Source: JAMQKA01 sp043951865 (lineage in GTDB: Bacteria; Bacteroidota; Rhodothermia; Balneolales; Balneolaceae). From it: a DNA stretch of 64,000 nucleotides. Below, one piece after another: positions 51,601 through 59,186 of the stretch (positions are counted from its first letter, which is position 1; each line of letters opens with the position of its first letter). The translations under genes were made by a program, and so were the position numbers. Location of the stretch: positions 248,001 through 312,000 of the forward strand of contig NZ_JBINJF010000001.1 of NCBI RefSeq assembly GCF_043951865.1, read 5' to 3'. Under the pieces are notes generated by a model. The model did no database searches, was not told the origin of the DNA, and saw nothing but the letters and a program-made list of their open reading frames with translations.

Positions 51601-51924
51601 CGAACCAACGGTAATTTCCTGTTTCTCATATCCGATAAAAGAGAATACAAGCACCCTGTTTTCGTTGTCAACAGATAATGAAAACATTCCCTCGGCATCA
51701 GTAGTGGTGCCTCCGGGTCCATCTTTAATCGTAATATTAACACCGGGAAGTGGCTCTTCTGAATCTGCGGAAAGGACTTGTCCTTCAATCGTGCGACCCT
51801 GGGCCGAAAGCAGGTCAGGAGTCACAGTCGTGAAAATTAGCGCAGCAATGGCGTAGAAAACGGCTCCAATTAATCTTGAAAGGATTTTAACAGGGGATGA
51901 GGGGAGAAACGTATTTATTTTCAT
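48649..51924 (-). CDS. SusC/RagA-family TonB-linked outer-membrane protein
   Basis: A 1091-residue TonB-dependent transporter with a signal peptide to about residue 42 (LLSAQ). It has a carboxypeptidase-regulatory-like beta-sandwich (GQVLSADSEEPLPGVNITIKDGPGGTTTDAEGMFSL), then the SusC-type junction SGVVVTALGVEREEKSLGYSVQEI. A plug domain follows (NSLQGSVSGAQM, SSRILLRGINSISGSNQPLFIVDGVPID, LKGPNAAALYGSRAANGAILITTK), and a 22-strand barrel ends in the terminal SF. It takes up bulky substrates together with SusD. It heads the susC-susD-amine oxidase operon behind a leader of about 200 bases. Confidence 0.96.
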   Translation of the reverse strand: MKINTFLPSSPVKILSRLIGAVFYAIAALIFTTVTPDLLSAQGRTIEGQVLSADSEEPLPGVNITIKDGPGGTTTDAEGMFSLSVDNENRVLVFSFIGYEKQEITVGSSNFIEVSLRPSAQALSGVVVTALGVEREEKSLGYSVQEIEAENLADARETNFVNSLQGSVSGAQMVGSPGTMGGSSRILLRGINSISGSNQPLFIVDGVPIDNSNFNSALTQSGEGGAPDYGNAAQDINPSDIESISVLKGPNAAALYGSRAANGAILITTKSGEAREGIGIDFSSSIMVDRPYLFPNYQNSYGGGYVREFDVFEYDPTLHPSSYAEFDGHRMVDYSSDESWGPELDGQMVRPWHSWYPDNESFGQLEPFSANPDNIRNFFQDAAKLSNSISFYGGGENATYRASYTNLNQRGTLPNSGINRHNVALSGRLDLTDRLHVSSKINYISNRAEGRASVGDYSGTGRMGVMSSFNTWFQRQLDMDQLRDYQADDGSFKHWNLSSPTNLDPFYWVSPYFEVYENTNNDSRERVYGFLSLSYDIRENLSITGWARTDFYDDRRERRVAVGHVNPSMYSQDIISKREDNLQVLTEYNNDYGDVTLGATLGGNIRNESLHHEQMETIGGLTVPNFYNIEASVDRPFLDDYEEEVLVYGVFGSTNIGYKETLFLDASLRNDWSSTLPVDNNSYLYPALSSSIVFTELLPMNKFLSYGKLRVGWAQVGNATDPYRLSGYYEPQTGYGSTPTFNVPDILNNSELKPEITTSTEIGTSLEFFSGSVELDATVYQTRSRNQIVDLAVSTTSGYSAAIINAGEIKNQGIEVSLNGFIVTNPNGLNWNLKLNWARNQNEVVELAQGQENYQLVDASSGNGVSLNARVGEPYGTLIGDGVATNENGEKLIDENGLYVREPNKVLGNVLADFTGGVRNTFKVKGLRLSALVDYQVGGDIFSVTSATGMYAGLLEETVGFNDKGNPIRDPVSEGGGIKLEGVKQNGQANDVYVEAIDYFKNMFEGQHIYDASFIKLREVTINYTLPQRLLENLPMRDLSVGLVGRNLLILHKNIPHVDPETAMGSGNIQGYESAQLPTPRSIGFNIKTSF

Positions 51925-52029
51925 GACAAAAAATGTTAGCTTTTATTAGAAAAGCAGAAAAGGCACACGTTCTCTTCTGAGAAGAAGAGTTGTACAATAC
52001 CATGTATAGTGACCTGATCTGTTTATTAC

Positions 52030-52067
52030 GGCCGGAAGTGCTACCACACTTTCGGCCTTTCTTTTTT
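52030..52067 (+). terminator. Rho-independent terminator antisense to the susC leader
   Basis: GGCCGGAAGTG and CACTTTCGGCC form an 11-bp stem with one G-U pair around CTACCA, followed by TTTCTTTTTT. The T-run is on the plus strand, opposite the leftward susC leader. No plus-strand gene lies immediately to the left, so it should end a short antisense transcript. Confidence 0.75.
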
Positions 52068-52143
52068 GATTATTACTCTGTTAGCGTTAAGAGTTTGTTG
52101 CCTCTTTTTTTAAGCACGGAACCGTGCCTTTTTCAATACGGTT

Positions 52144-52176
52144 GAAATATACTGGTTTATTTTTCAAATAATCAAA
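52144..52176 (-). promoter_or_regulatory. Candidate Bacteroidota-type promoter for susC
   Basis: On the minus strand TTTG (52173-52176) is followed after 21 bases by TATATTTC (52144-52151), one base from the TAnnTTTG consensus. A transcript from here would have a leader of about 210 bases before susC. A second possible -7 box, TAATTTTG, lies a little further upstream. Confidence 0.35.
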
Positions 52177-52516
52177 ATTATTTAGTCAATTAAATTTATA
52201 TGACTTAATTATTTAATTTAAATATCTTTTTAGGGAAAATTATTTACGCTAATCGGGCTCGTAGTTATGCTTTTATTTTCTTCACCGGCACTCTTTACAC
52301 AACAACTGGTTGCCCGGCTGGAAATGGTGGTTGTTATAGACTATTATTACCTGATGAAAAGCGGTTATAAAATTTAATGGTCGCCGGTGGATAATATGAC
52401 AGGGTACAATCTTTTGGAAAGTGCCGGAGCCCGCCGGTCACTTACCCGATTGTCATGCTTCAGGAATGTCGGGATATGAATTCCAACCAGTAACAGCTAA
52501 CAATACCGATCAACTT

Positions 52517-53716
52517 ATGACTCAATTTCGCTGGATCGCGCTCTTGATATGCCTTTGTTCTTTTCAAATCGCACAGGGTCAGGAGACCAATTATGATGAA
52601 TCCAACGTCCCGGATTATACCCTGCCGGACCTCTTTACAACCTCTGAAGGAACGCTTGCAGAAACCACAAACGAGTGGGAGTTTAATCGACGTGTGGAAA
52701 TTATTGAGCTTTTTGAAGAGCACGTTTACGGGCAGGTTCCAGACCATTTCGACTCTATCGAATTTAGCACCGTCAGTTCCAATCCTGAAGCGCTCAATGG
52801 GTCAGTCACCGCTCGGCAGGTGCAAATAACAGTCGGCCGCAAGGGGAAAAGCATCCGTATTGGGCTAAACCTGCTCATTCCCAATGACGTACAGTCCCCA
52901 GTCCCCGTAACAGTACTCATCAATCACCGGGGTCCCGAAAACATGGATATAGCCCGGCAGGTAAAAAAAGATTTTTGGCCAGCTGAATACATCGTTAAAC
53001 AGGGATACGCCGCAGCCGTTTTTGATGTTGAGGACCTTTCCGATGACAATCCCGAAACCTACGATGAGGACCTGTTGAAGACCTTGTATCCCGAACAGCT
53101 GGAGAAAAAGAGTGGCATGCGAACCATTTCAGCCTGGGCATGGGGAGCCATGCGGGTGATGGATTACATCGTCCGGGCTCCAGAGCTTGACCAGGAACGG
53201 TCGGTGCTGGTTGGGCACTCCAGGGGAGGAAAAACCGCGTTGTGGGCCGGCGCACAGGATTTCAGATGGGCTGTCACGGTCTCCAATGAATCCGGTGCCG
53301 GCGGAGCGGCCCTTTCCCGGCGCAGGTTCGGGGAAACGGTACAGCGCATCAACAGCGGTTTCCCCTACTGGTTTACTCCCAACTTTAATACTTACAACGA
53401 TAATGAGTCTGCCTTGCCGGTAGACCAACATATGCTCATCGCCCTGATCGCTCCCCGGGCGGTGTACGTTGCCAGTGCCCAGGAAGACCAGTGGGCTGAT
53501 CCACGCGGGGAATACCTGTCCCTGTTCCACGGATCCCGGGTCTATCAGCAAATTTATGGCATCCCGATCTTTTTACCGCCTGAGCTGCCCGATGAGAATA
53601 CACCCGTTCACACCTCTCACGCAGGCTACCACATTCGAAAAGGCGAACACGATTTGACCCTGTATGACTGGCAGCAGTTCCTCCATTTTTCGAACCATTA
53701 CTTTGGACTGGAATAG
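52517..53716 (+). CDS. CE15-like glucuronoyl esterase / alpha-beta hydrolase, exported
   Basis: A 399-residue secreted enzyme when started at ATG 52517, where a signal peptide begins (MTQFRWIALLICLCSFQIAQG); the frame extends 32 codons upstream. The nucleophile S235 is in LVGHSRGGKTALWAG, and E258 in VSNESGAGGAALSRRRFGE lies 23 residues later, the spacing of the catalytic glutamate in CE15. The catalytic histidine is probably in AGYHIRKGEHDLTLYDW. LPVDQHMLIALIAPRAVYVASAQEDQWADPRGE is typical of the family. CE15 enzymes cleave lignin-glucuronoxylan esters. It is divergent from susC; a plant-polymer role is inferred. Confidence 0.82.
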   Translation: MTQFRWIALLICLCSFQIAQGQETNYDESNVPDYTLPDLFTTSEGTLAETTNEWEFNRRVEIIELFEEHVYGQVPDHFDSIEFSTVSSNPEALNGSVTARQVQITVGRKGKSIRIGLNLLIPNDVQSPVPVTVLINHRGPENMDIARQVKKDFWPAEYIVKQGYAAAVFDVEDLSDDNPETYDEDLLKTLYPEQLEKKSGMRTISAWAWGAMRVMDYIVRAPELDQERSVLVGHSRGGKTALWAGAQDFRWAVTVSNESGAGGAALSRRRFGETVQRINSGFPYWFTPNFNTYNDNESALPVDQHMLIALIAPRAVYVASAQEDQWADPRGEYLSLFHGSRVYQQIYGIPIFLPPELPDENTPVHTSHAGYHIRKGEHDLTLYDWQQFLHFSNHYFGLE

Positions 53717-53811
53717 CCTCAATAACTCTTGGCATTCATCTGATAAAGGCAGCTGCAGTGAGGACAGGCACGAACCGATTTCCTGGTGAAATTGAAGTAC
53801 GGGAGGCTACA

Positions 53812-54267
53812 TTACGTCGCAAACGAACTGCCGCAGCCGCAGGTTTCCTCGGCGTTGGGGTTATCGAAGGTAAAGCCGCGCGCATCGAGTCCGTCTGGAT
53901 AGTCGATGGAAATGCCTTCCAGGTACATCAGGTGTTTCTTGTCCACAATAATTTCGATACCGTTGCTTTCAAATACCTGGTCGTCGTCCGATTTGTAATC
54001 AAACCCCAGCTTGTAGCTTAACCCGGAGCAGCCTCCCCCCTCGACGGCCATTCGCAGGTAGAGATCCTCATCCAGCCCTTCATCTTTCTTAATCCTGTTG
54101 ACCTGACGGGCCGCCCGTTCGGTAAGTGAAACCTTGGGCCCTTTGGTGGTGGTTTTGGAAGTATCAATACCTGAAAATGCCGATTCCTCGGTTTGCTCAT
54201 CAGATACATCATCATCCACTAAATCCGCAATTACGGAATCTAAATCATCGTCTTGTGCTGCTGGCAT
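53812..54267 (-). CDS. A-type iron-sulfur carrier (HesB/IscA/ErpA family)
   Basis: A 151-residue protein. The A-type domain occupies residues 44-151: KVSLTERAARQVNRI, RMAVEGGGCSGLSYKLGFD with C80, and the terminal ETCGCGSSF with C143 and C145. These three cysteines bind and pass on iron-sulfur clusters. The first 43 residues are an acidic, low-complexity extension (DDDLDSVIADLVDDDVSDEQ) absent from E. coli IscA. It could serve NadA, LipA, HemW or other cluster proteins in this window, but the target is unknown. The AlbA_2 gene precedes it by 18 bases on the same strand. Confidence 0.93.
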   Translation of the reverse strand: MPAAQDDDLDSVIADLVDDDVSDEQTEESAFSGIDTSKTTTKGPKVSLTERAARQVNRIKKDEGLDEDLYLRMAVEGGGCSGLSYKLGFDYKSDDDQVFESNGIEIIVDKKHLMYLEGISIDYPDGLDARGFTFDNPNAEETCGCGSSFAT

Positions 54268-54285
54268 AACTCTAAGTTGGAAAAT

Positions 54286-54975
54286 TCAGGATTCACACTT
54301 TTGGGAAAACGTAAAGTAATCAATATTGTCTTTTGTAAACAAGTTGAGCACCCCGGCACTGACTAAATTCACCAAAATACCGGAGGCTTTCCCTGACTGC
54401 ACATCAATCAGGTGAGAAAACTTCTCAACCGTAATTTCTCCATATTCATTCAGATAGCGAAATAATTTCTGCTCATTGGGACCGTACTGAAAGGTAACGC
54501 CTTCGTCGGAATGCCTGTTTTTCATGACGGCCACAAGCTCGCGGCTGGCCACTTTATTCTGGTCACCCTTCCTGACATAGACCGTTTTCCTCTTCTTGTG
54601 CTGCACAAAAATCGGTTTATTTTTGGCTTCGGGCACTTTAATCACAAGCAGGTCCCGTTCTCCGAAGTGTACAACTTCAATGCTTATTTCCACGGGCGGC
54701 AGACATATTTCGCGGGTGGCCCGGTTAAGCAGGAACTCCTCTTCGTGGTAGCCCTCCACGCCCACAATCGATTTGTCGTCGTCTACGCCAATGAGCAGGG
54801 TTCCCCCTTTTGTATTGGCGAACGCAGCAATTTCTCGGGCGATCTTTTCGGCCGAAGGTATTGTACGCTTGAATTCCAGAAACTTGCCTTCGCCTGTTTG
54901 TGCAAGATTTTTAACGTCAAGATAGGACATTTCCGATTGGGTAGCCGCGCTGGATTTCTCAAAGTACATAGCCAC
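54286..54975 (-). CDS. AlbA_2 (Schlafen-like) ATP-binding domain protein
   Basis: A 229-residue protein. The AlbA_2 domain covers about residues 28-140: EGKFLEFKRTIPSAEKIAREIAAFANTKGGTLLIGVDDDKSIVGVEG, then ERDLLVIKVPEAKNKPIFV and KTVYVRKGDQNKVASREL. The C-terminal 65 residues look like a winged helix (NEQKLFRYLNEYGEITVEKFSHLIDVQSGKASGILVNLVSAGVL). Such proteins are taken to be nucleic-acid binding transcriptional regulators, with few studied. It lies directly upstream of the iron-sulfur carrier gene and may be cotranscribed with it. Confidence 0.82.
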   Translation of the reverse strand: MAMYFEKSSAATQSEMSYLDVKNLAQTGEGKFLEFKRTIPSAEKIAREIAAFANTKGGTLLIGVDDDKSIVGVEGYHEEEFLLNRATREICLPPVEISIEVVHFGERDLLVIKVPEAKNKPIFVQHKKRKTVYVRKGDQNKVASRELVAVMKNRHSDEGVTFQYGPNEQKLFRYLNEYGEITVEKFSHLIDVQSGKASGILVNLVSAGVLNLFTKDNIDYFTFSQKCES

Positions 54976-55111
54976 TCAATTAATACGATTAGCCTGTTAC
55001 CTTCACTAAATTAACAAAGTTTTTGACAAAACCATGAGCCAAACATTTGCTTCCACGCTCACCCGATTCAACGGCTCGCCACCGGGAATAGTACACCCAG
55101 AGGCAGGATAT

Positions 55112-56122
55112 TTATATAACGATCTCCTCTTTGGGATCCCGCGTCATCAGATCGTACAGGATATCTTCGGGATTTTCACCTTCAAAAAGAACCCGGAATA
55201 CGGCATCGGTGATCGGCATTTCAATATTCAGCTTGCGGCTCCAGTCGTGTACAGAACGGGTCGTTCGCACGCCCTCCGCAATCATTTCCATGCTGTCAAC
55301 AATCTCATCCAGCTTTTTGCCCTGCCCGATCTGGTACCCCACAAAACGGTTCCGGCTGTGTTCGCTGGTACAGGTTACAATCAGGTCTCCCACTCCTGTC
55401 AGGCCAGAAAACGTGTCCTGCGACGCTCCCAGCGTCATCCCCAGCCGTTTTATCTCGTGGAGCCCACGGGTGATCAATGCCGCCTTGGCATTATCTCCGA
55501 GTTTTGCCCCGTCAATGACGCCCGCTGCAATTGCCATAATATTTTTTACCGACCCGCCGACCTCCACCCCGATGATATCATAGTTCAGGTAAACACGAAA
55601 CATCGGGGTCATAAAGGTTTCCTGAATGATCCCGGCCGTTCGTTTCGAATAGGAGGTGGAGACGACCGTAGTGGGCCGAAACTTGCTGACCTCCTCGGCG
55701 TGACTGGGACCTGAAATCACCCCGATATGGTCCTGGATGATGACCCCCTCCAGCACCTGGTCCAGCACCTGTGACATCGTCATAAACGTATCGTTCTCAA
55801 TGCCCTTGGCCACGCTGACGATAATCTCATCGCCGGAAAGATGACTTTTCACCCTTTTCGCCACCTCCCGCATGGCGTGTGAGGGGGTTGCGAAGACAAT
55901 CATATCGCGTTTATGCAGGCACTCTTCAAGGTTTGTGTAGCATACCACGGAATCAGGAAGGGTCACATCCGGTATGTAGGTGGGATTCCGGTGATTCTGA
56001 TTTATTGCATAGGCAATTTTCGATTCGCGTGCCCACAGTTGCACATCATTCCCCGCACGTGCCAGAACCACCGACAGGGCAGTTCCAAAACTGCCGGCCC
56101 CGATTACAGAGACTTTCTTCAC
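55112..56122 (-). CDS. gpsA: Glycerol-3-phosphate dehydrogenase [NAD(P)+] GpsA
   Basis: A 336-residue enzyme making sn-glycerol 3-phosphate for phospholipids. The nucleotide fold reads VSVIGAGSFGTALSVVLARAGNDVQLWARE (4-33). Later motifs are VSVAKGIENDTFMTMSQVL, VISGPSHAEEVSKFRPTTVV, VGGSVKNIMAIAAGVIDGAKLGDNAKAALITRGLHEIKRLG (catalytic lysines) and FSGLTGVGDLIVTCTSEHSRNRFVGYQIGQG. The start overlaps the end of plsY by four bases. Its product is the substrate of PlsY, so the pair forms a functional unit. Confidence 0.97.
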   Translation of the reverse strand: MKKVSVIGAGSFGTALSVVLARAGNDVQLWARESKIAYAINQNHRNPTYIPDVTLPDSVVCYTNLEECLHKRDMIVFATPSHAMREVAKRVKSHLSGDEIIVSVAKGIENDTFMTMSQVLDQVLEGVIIQDHIGVISGPSHAEEVSKFRPTTVVSTSYSKRTAGIIQETFMTPMFRVYLNYDIIGVEVGGSVKNIMAIAAGVIDGAKLGDNAKAALITRGLHEIKRLGMTLGASQDTFSGLTGVGDLIVTCTSEHSRNRFVGYQIGQGKKLDEIVDSMEMIAEGVRTTRSVHDWSRKLNIEMPITDAVFRVLFEGENPEDILYDLMTRDPKEEIVI

Positions 56123-56823
56123 GATGTGGCCTGCCCTTTTTCATCCTTGTTCAACCATCCGACCGCGGGCTTGAAGGAGCTGATCCGGTTTTCTTCTCCC
56201 TTCAGGAGACGCCGGATATTACCGCGGTGCTTTATTATGATTCCCAAACCGATCAGGGCCCCGAATATTAAAATACTGCCATCCAGGGGCCATCCGAACA
56301 GGTACCGGAGTATAACCAGCATGATGGGATAGATAAATGCGGCTACAAGAGAAGCCAGTGATACGTAGTGGCTGACCAGCATGACAACCAGGAATACACC
56401 CGCCGTTATGCCGACGGAGATCGGCTCAATACCGCTGAGCATCCCGGCCGCTGTGGCCATCCCCTTTCCGCCGTCAAAGCTGGAATAAAGGGGGAACATA
56501 TGCCCGACAACAGCCACCACTCCACATAGAATTTGTAGAAATGGGTCTACACTCCAGTTGGGGATCACGGAAATGGGACCAGACCCAATAAAGTAGGCAA
56601 GCTGACTGATCCAAAACGAACTGGCAAATCCTTTCATAAAATCGATTAACAGCACAACCACCCCCGGTTTCCATCCCAGCAGGCGAAATGTATTGGTAGC
56701 CCCGGCGTTACCGCTGCCAAAATTCCGAATATCGACTCCTTTCACCAGCCGGCCCATCCATATAGATGAAGGGATCGAACCCACCAGGTAACTCAATATG
56801 ACTACTACCGCAAGTGCTAACAT
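56119..56823 (-). CDS. plsY: Glycerol-3-phosphate acyltransferase PlsY
   Basis: A 234-residue membrane enzyme that transfers acyl groups from acyl-phosphate to glycerol 3-phosphate. Five hydrophobic segments are visible. The three cytoplasmic motifs are present: GSIPSSIWMGRLVKGVDIRNFGSGNAGATNTFRLLG (about 16-51), the GHMFPLYSSFDGGKGMATAAG block, and the positively charged loop near HRGNIRRLLKGEENRI. The C-terminus is slightly longer than in many PlsY proteins. It is first in the plsY-gpsA pair. Confidence 0.96.
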   Translation of the reverse strand: MLALAVVVILSYLVGSIPSSIWMGRLVKGVDIRNFGSGNAGATNTFRLLGWKPGVVVLLIDFMKGFASSFWISQLAYFIGSGPISVIPNWSVDPFLQILCGVVAVVGHMFPLYSSFDGGKGMATAAGMLSGIEPISVGITAGVFLVVMLVSHYVSLASLVAAFIYPIMLVILRYLFGWPLDGSILIFGALIGLGIIIKHRGNIRRLLKGEENRISSFKPAVGWLNKDEKGQATS

Positions 56824-57053
56824 ACGTTATTTATTTTTTAAGGTATCTGTTGAACTTACGACTTCCCGACAACCTGCTTTATCAATTTCAACATCCGGCA
56901 GCCGGATCCGCCAACATAGATACTCTGCCTGATCATGCTCCAACTGAGCCGGCCCGTGAGCTAACTATCGGCGTTTCTTCTTCAGTAACGGATTTCCCCC
57001 CGATCCTATTCTAATCCTCTGCCCGACAGATAACAGAAAAGACCCTCACTTTT

Positions 57054-57941
57054 TTACACATGGCGCTCCGCATGGTAGGATGAGCGGACAAGCGGCCCAC
57101 TTTCCACGTGTTCGAGTCCCATTTCTTCACCAATCCGCTTGTACTCCTTGAACTGGTCGGGATGTACCCACTCTTCCACGGGATGGTGCATCTTCGTAGG
57201 CTGCATATACTGGCCGATGGTTAGCACATCCACCCCGTAGTCAACGCAATCCTGCATCAGCTCATGTACTTCTTCAGGTCGTTCTCCCAGACCCACCATA
57301 ATACCGGTTTTGGATCGCAGGCCTGCCTCTTTTACGCGCTGCAGGAGTTCCAGAGACCGCTCGTATTTGGCCTGGGGACGAACTTCGCGGTACAATCTCG
57401 GCACGGTCTCCAGGTTGTGGCTCAATACATCGGGCGGGGTATCGATCACAATCTGCAGGGCGTCCCAGACACCGCGGAAATCGGGAATGAGCGACTCGAT
57501 GGTTACGCCCGGAATCTCTTCGCGCAGCATGCGGTGGCACTCGGCAAAAATGGGAGCGCCGCCGTCGTCGCGCTCATCGCGGTTTACAGATGTAATGACG
57601 ACATGCTTCAGATCCATCTTTTTGGCTGCATCGGTCACGCGGCGAGGTTCATCCCAGTCGAGCCCCTGCACCGGGCGGCCGGTTTTGACGGCGCAAAAGG
57701 AGCAGGAACGGGTGCAAACATCGCCCAAAATCATAAATGTGGCCGTTCCGTTGCCCCAGCATTCACCAATATTGGGACAGCGAGCCTCTGCACAGACCGT
57801 ATTCAGTGAATTCTTCTGGATCGTGTCAGCCACCTGCTTAAACTTCTCTCCGGAGGGCAGCTTCACGCGCAGCCAGTCCGGGCGTCGCTGGGTACTCTCT
57901 TCGCGGTCTATGACATTTAGCTCTTTAATCATGGAATTCAT
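57054..57941 (-). CDS. lipA: Lipoyl synthase LipA
   Basis: A 295-residue radical SAM enzyme that inserts two sulfurs into octanoyl groups. Both clusters are represented. C50, C55 and C61 (VCAEARCPNIGECW) hold the auxiliary sacrificial cluster. C76, C80 and C83 (VCTRSCSFCAV) hold the SAM cluster. The terminal PLVRSSYHAE supplies the serine ligand of the auxiliary cluster. The start overlaps the lipB stop by four bases, so octanoyl transfer and sulfur insertion are encoded together. No frame problems. Confidence 0.97.
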   Translation of the reverse strand: MNSMIKELNVIDREESTQRRPDWLRVKLPSGEKFKQVADTIQKNSLNTVCAEARCPNIGECWGNGTATFMILGDVCTRSCSFCAVKTGRPVQGLDWDEPRRVTDAAKKMDLKHVVITSVNRDERDDGGAPIFAECHRMLREEIPGVTIESLIPDFRGVWDALQIVIDTPPDVLSHNLETVPRLYREVRPQAKYERSLELLQRVKEAGLRSKTGIMVGLGERPEEVHELMQDCVDYGVDVLTIGQYMQPTKMHHPVEEWVHPDQFKEYKRIGEEMGLEHVESGPLVRSSYHAERHV

Positions 57942-58705
57942 TCTTGGTTAGATACAGCCTTTTTTTCGGATGCTGTAAGATATGAAAATTGTCCTTCGAG
58001 TTCAGGCAATGTGCCATCTTTTACAATCACGGCATCGAATACGTTTTCGAAATGGGTGACAAGCTTTTTTTTGACTTCAGCGGGATCTGGCACCTGTTCC
58101 AACAGTTTTTCGAGACTGGTCACCTCCTTGTCGGTGATACCACAAGGCACAATATATTGAAAATAACTGAGATCGGTATGCACATTGAACGCAAAACCGT
58201 GCATCGTCACCCAGCGCGAGCACTTGATGCCCATGGCACAGATCTTTTTATCCCCCACCCACACGCCGGTCAGTCCCTCGATGCGCCCGGCCTCAATGCC
58301 ATAGTCTGCGCAGGTGCGGATAACGACCTCCTCCAGGTAGCGCAGGTACTTGTGGATATCGGTGAAGTAGCGATCCAGGTCAAGGATCGGGTAACCGACG
58401 ATCTGGCCCGGCCCGTGGTAGGTAATGTCCCCGCCGCGGTCGATCTCCACGTATTCCGCATCGATGTCGGAGAGCTCGGCCATCCCTTTAAGGAGGTGGG
58501 CGGAATCCCCGCTCTTGCCGAGGGTATAGACATGGTGATGTTCCACGAACAGCAGCACATCGTTGGGCTCATCCCCCGGCTTGTAGAGTTTCTGCTTGCG
58601 GCGCTTCAGCTTCTCATCCACCAGTCGCTGCTGAATAGCGGCCTGCAGATCCCAAACGGGCTGGTAGGGAGCGGTGCCGATATCGTGTAGTTGGATGGTT
58701 GGCAT
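57938..58705 (-). CDS. lipB: Octanoyltransferase LipB
   Basis: A 255-residue enzyme moving octanoyl from acyl carrier protein to E2 and GcvH lysines. Motifs: DVLLFVEHHHVYTLGKSGD (about 48-66), EIDRGGDITYHGPGQIVGYPILDL (about 86-109), GLTGVWVGDKKICAMGIKCSRWVTMHGFAFNV with the catalytic lysine in KICAMGIK, and IVPCGI with the catalytic cysteine. The order and length are normal. It is upstream of lipA and separated from lpd by the GxxExxY cassette. Confidence 0.96.
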   Translation of the reverse strand: MPTIQLHDIGTAPYQPVWDLQAAIQQRLVDEKLKRRKQKLYKPGDEPNDVLLFVEHHHVYTLGKSGDSAHLLKGMAELSDIDAEYVEIDRGGDITYHGPGQIVGYPILDLDRYFTDIHKYLRYLEEVVIRTCADYGIEAGRIEGLTGVWVGDKKICAMGIKCSRWVTMHGFAFNVHTDLSYFQYIVPCGITDKEVTSLEKLLEQVPDPAEVKKKLVTHFENVFDAVIVKDGTLPELEGQFSYLTASEKKAVSNQE

Positions 58706-58717
58706 GGTAGTTTATTT

Positions 58718-58743
58718 TCTCGCAGAGACGCGGAGGCGCAAAG
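58718..58743 (+). repeat. Inverted repeat flanking the GxxExxY gene, left arm
   Basis: The segment TCTCGCAGAGACGCGGAGGCGCAAAG begins 12 bases after the lipB start codon region. Its inverse, with a few substitutions, occurs at 59187-59212. The two arms enclose the GxxExxY gene. Confidence 0.6.
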
Positions 58744-58751
58744 ATCAAAGT

Positions 58752-59147
58752 TTACAGATTATTTACGACACGCTTAATGCCGTTTTTTATAAGCTTTTCA
58801 TTGAAATTTATTAACAGACCAAGTTTGAGGTTTGTCAACTTCAAATACGTCAATACCTGCTTGTAGTGAAGATCAGCTAAATCTTTTACAGATTTTAGTT
58901 CTACAAGCACTTTGTTCTCGACAATCAAATCGGCACGAAAACCCAGCTCCATATTAATATCATCCCAGACTACCGGGATCGGTTGTTGGCGCTGCACTGC
59001 CATATTTTGCTTTCGTAATTCATAGAACAAGATTTCCTCGTACACCGATTCAAGGAGTCCCGGTCCCAACTCTGTGTGAATATGAAAACAAGTATCCACA
59101 ATAATGCCTGAAAGATAATTCTCCGGTTTGGAGCTAATCTCAGACAT
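58752..59147 (-). CDS. GxxExxY protein
   Basis: A 131-residue member of the GxxExxY family. The motif is in TELGPGLLESVYEEILFYELRKQN (about 27-50). The following MELGFRADLIVENKVLVELKSVKDL has the D...(E/V)xK arrangement of PD-(D/E)xK nuclease-like folds, and the end reads LKLGLLINFNEKLIKNGIKRVVNNL. The biological role is not established. The gene sits between lipB and lpd with near-identical inverted repeats on both sides, which suggests it arrived as a small cassette. Confidence 0.92.
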   Translation of the reverse strand: MSEISSKPENYLSGIIVDTCFHIHTELGPGLLESVYEEILFYELRKQNMAVQRQQPIPVVWDDINMELGFRADLIVENKVLVELKSVKDLADLHYKQVLTYLKLTNLKLGLLINFNEKLIKNGIKRVVNNL

Positions 59148-59186
59148 TGGAATGGCAACTTGATTAAAATAAACTAACCAAAATTT

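Larger units (their letters stand above)
51925..52516. other. Divergent control region of susC and the CE15-like esterase
   Basis: About 590 bases. It contains a strong plus-strand terminator hairpin (52030-52067), a smaller plus-strand hairpin GCACG-GAAC-CGTGC followed by CTTTTT (about 52119-52138), and a candidate leftward promoter (52144-52176). A 36-codon frame at 52267-52377 has no support. The AT-rich stretch 52145-52245 fits a regulatory region. Confidence 0.5.

Noticed and set aside
52267..52377. Possible 36-codon peptide between susC and the CE15 gene
   Set aside because: It lacks a clear membrane span, terminator or ribosome-binding site, and lies in an AT-rich control region where such frames arise by chance.
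54286..54975. AlbA_2 gene as part of a defence island
   Set aside because: Its neighbours are Fe-S assembly and phospholipid genes, and no other defence gene is near, so the domain alone does not support this.
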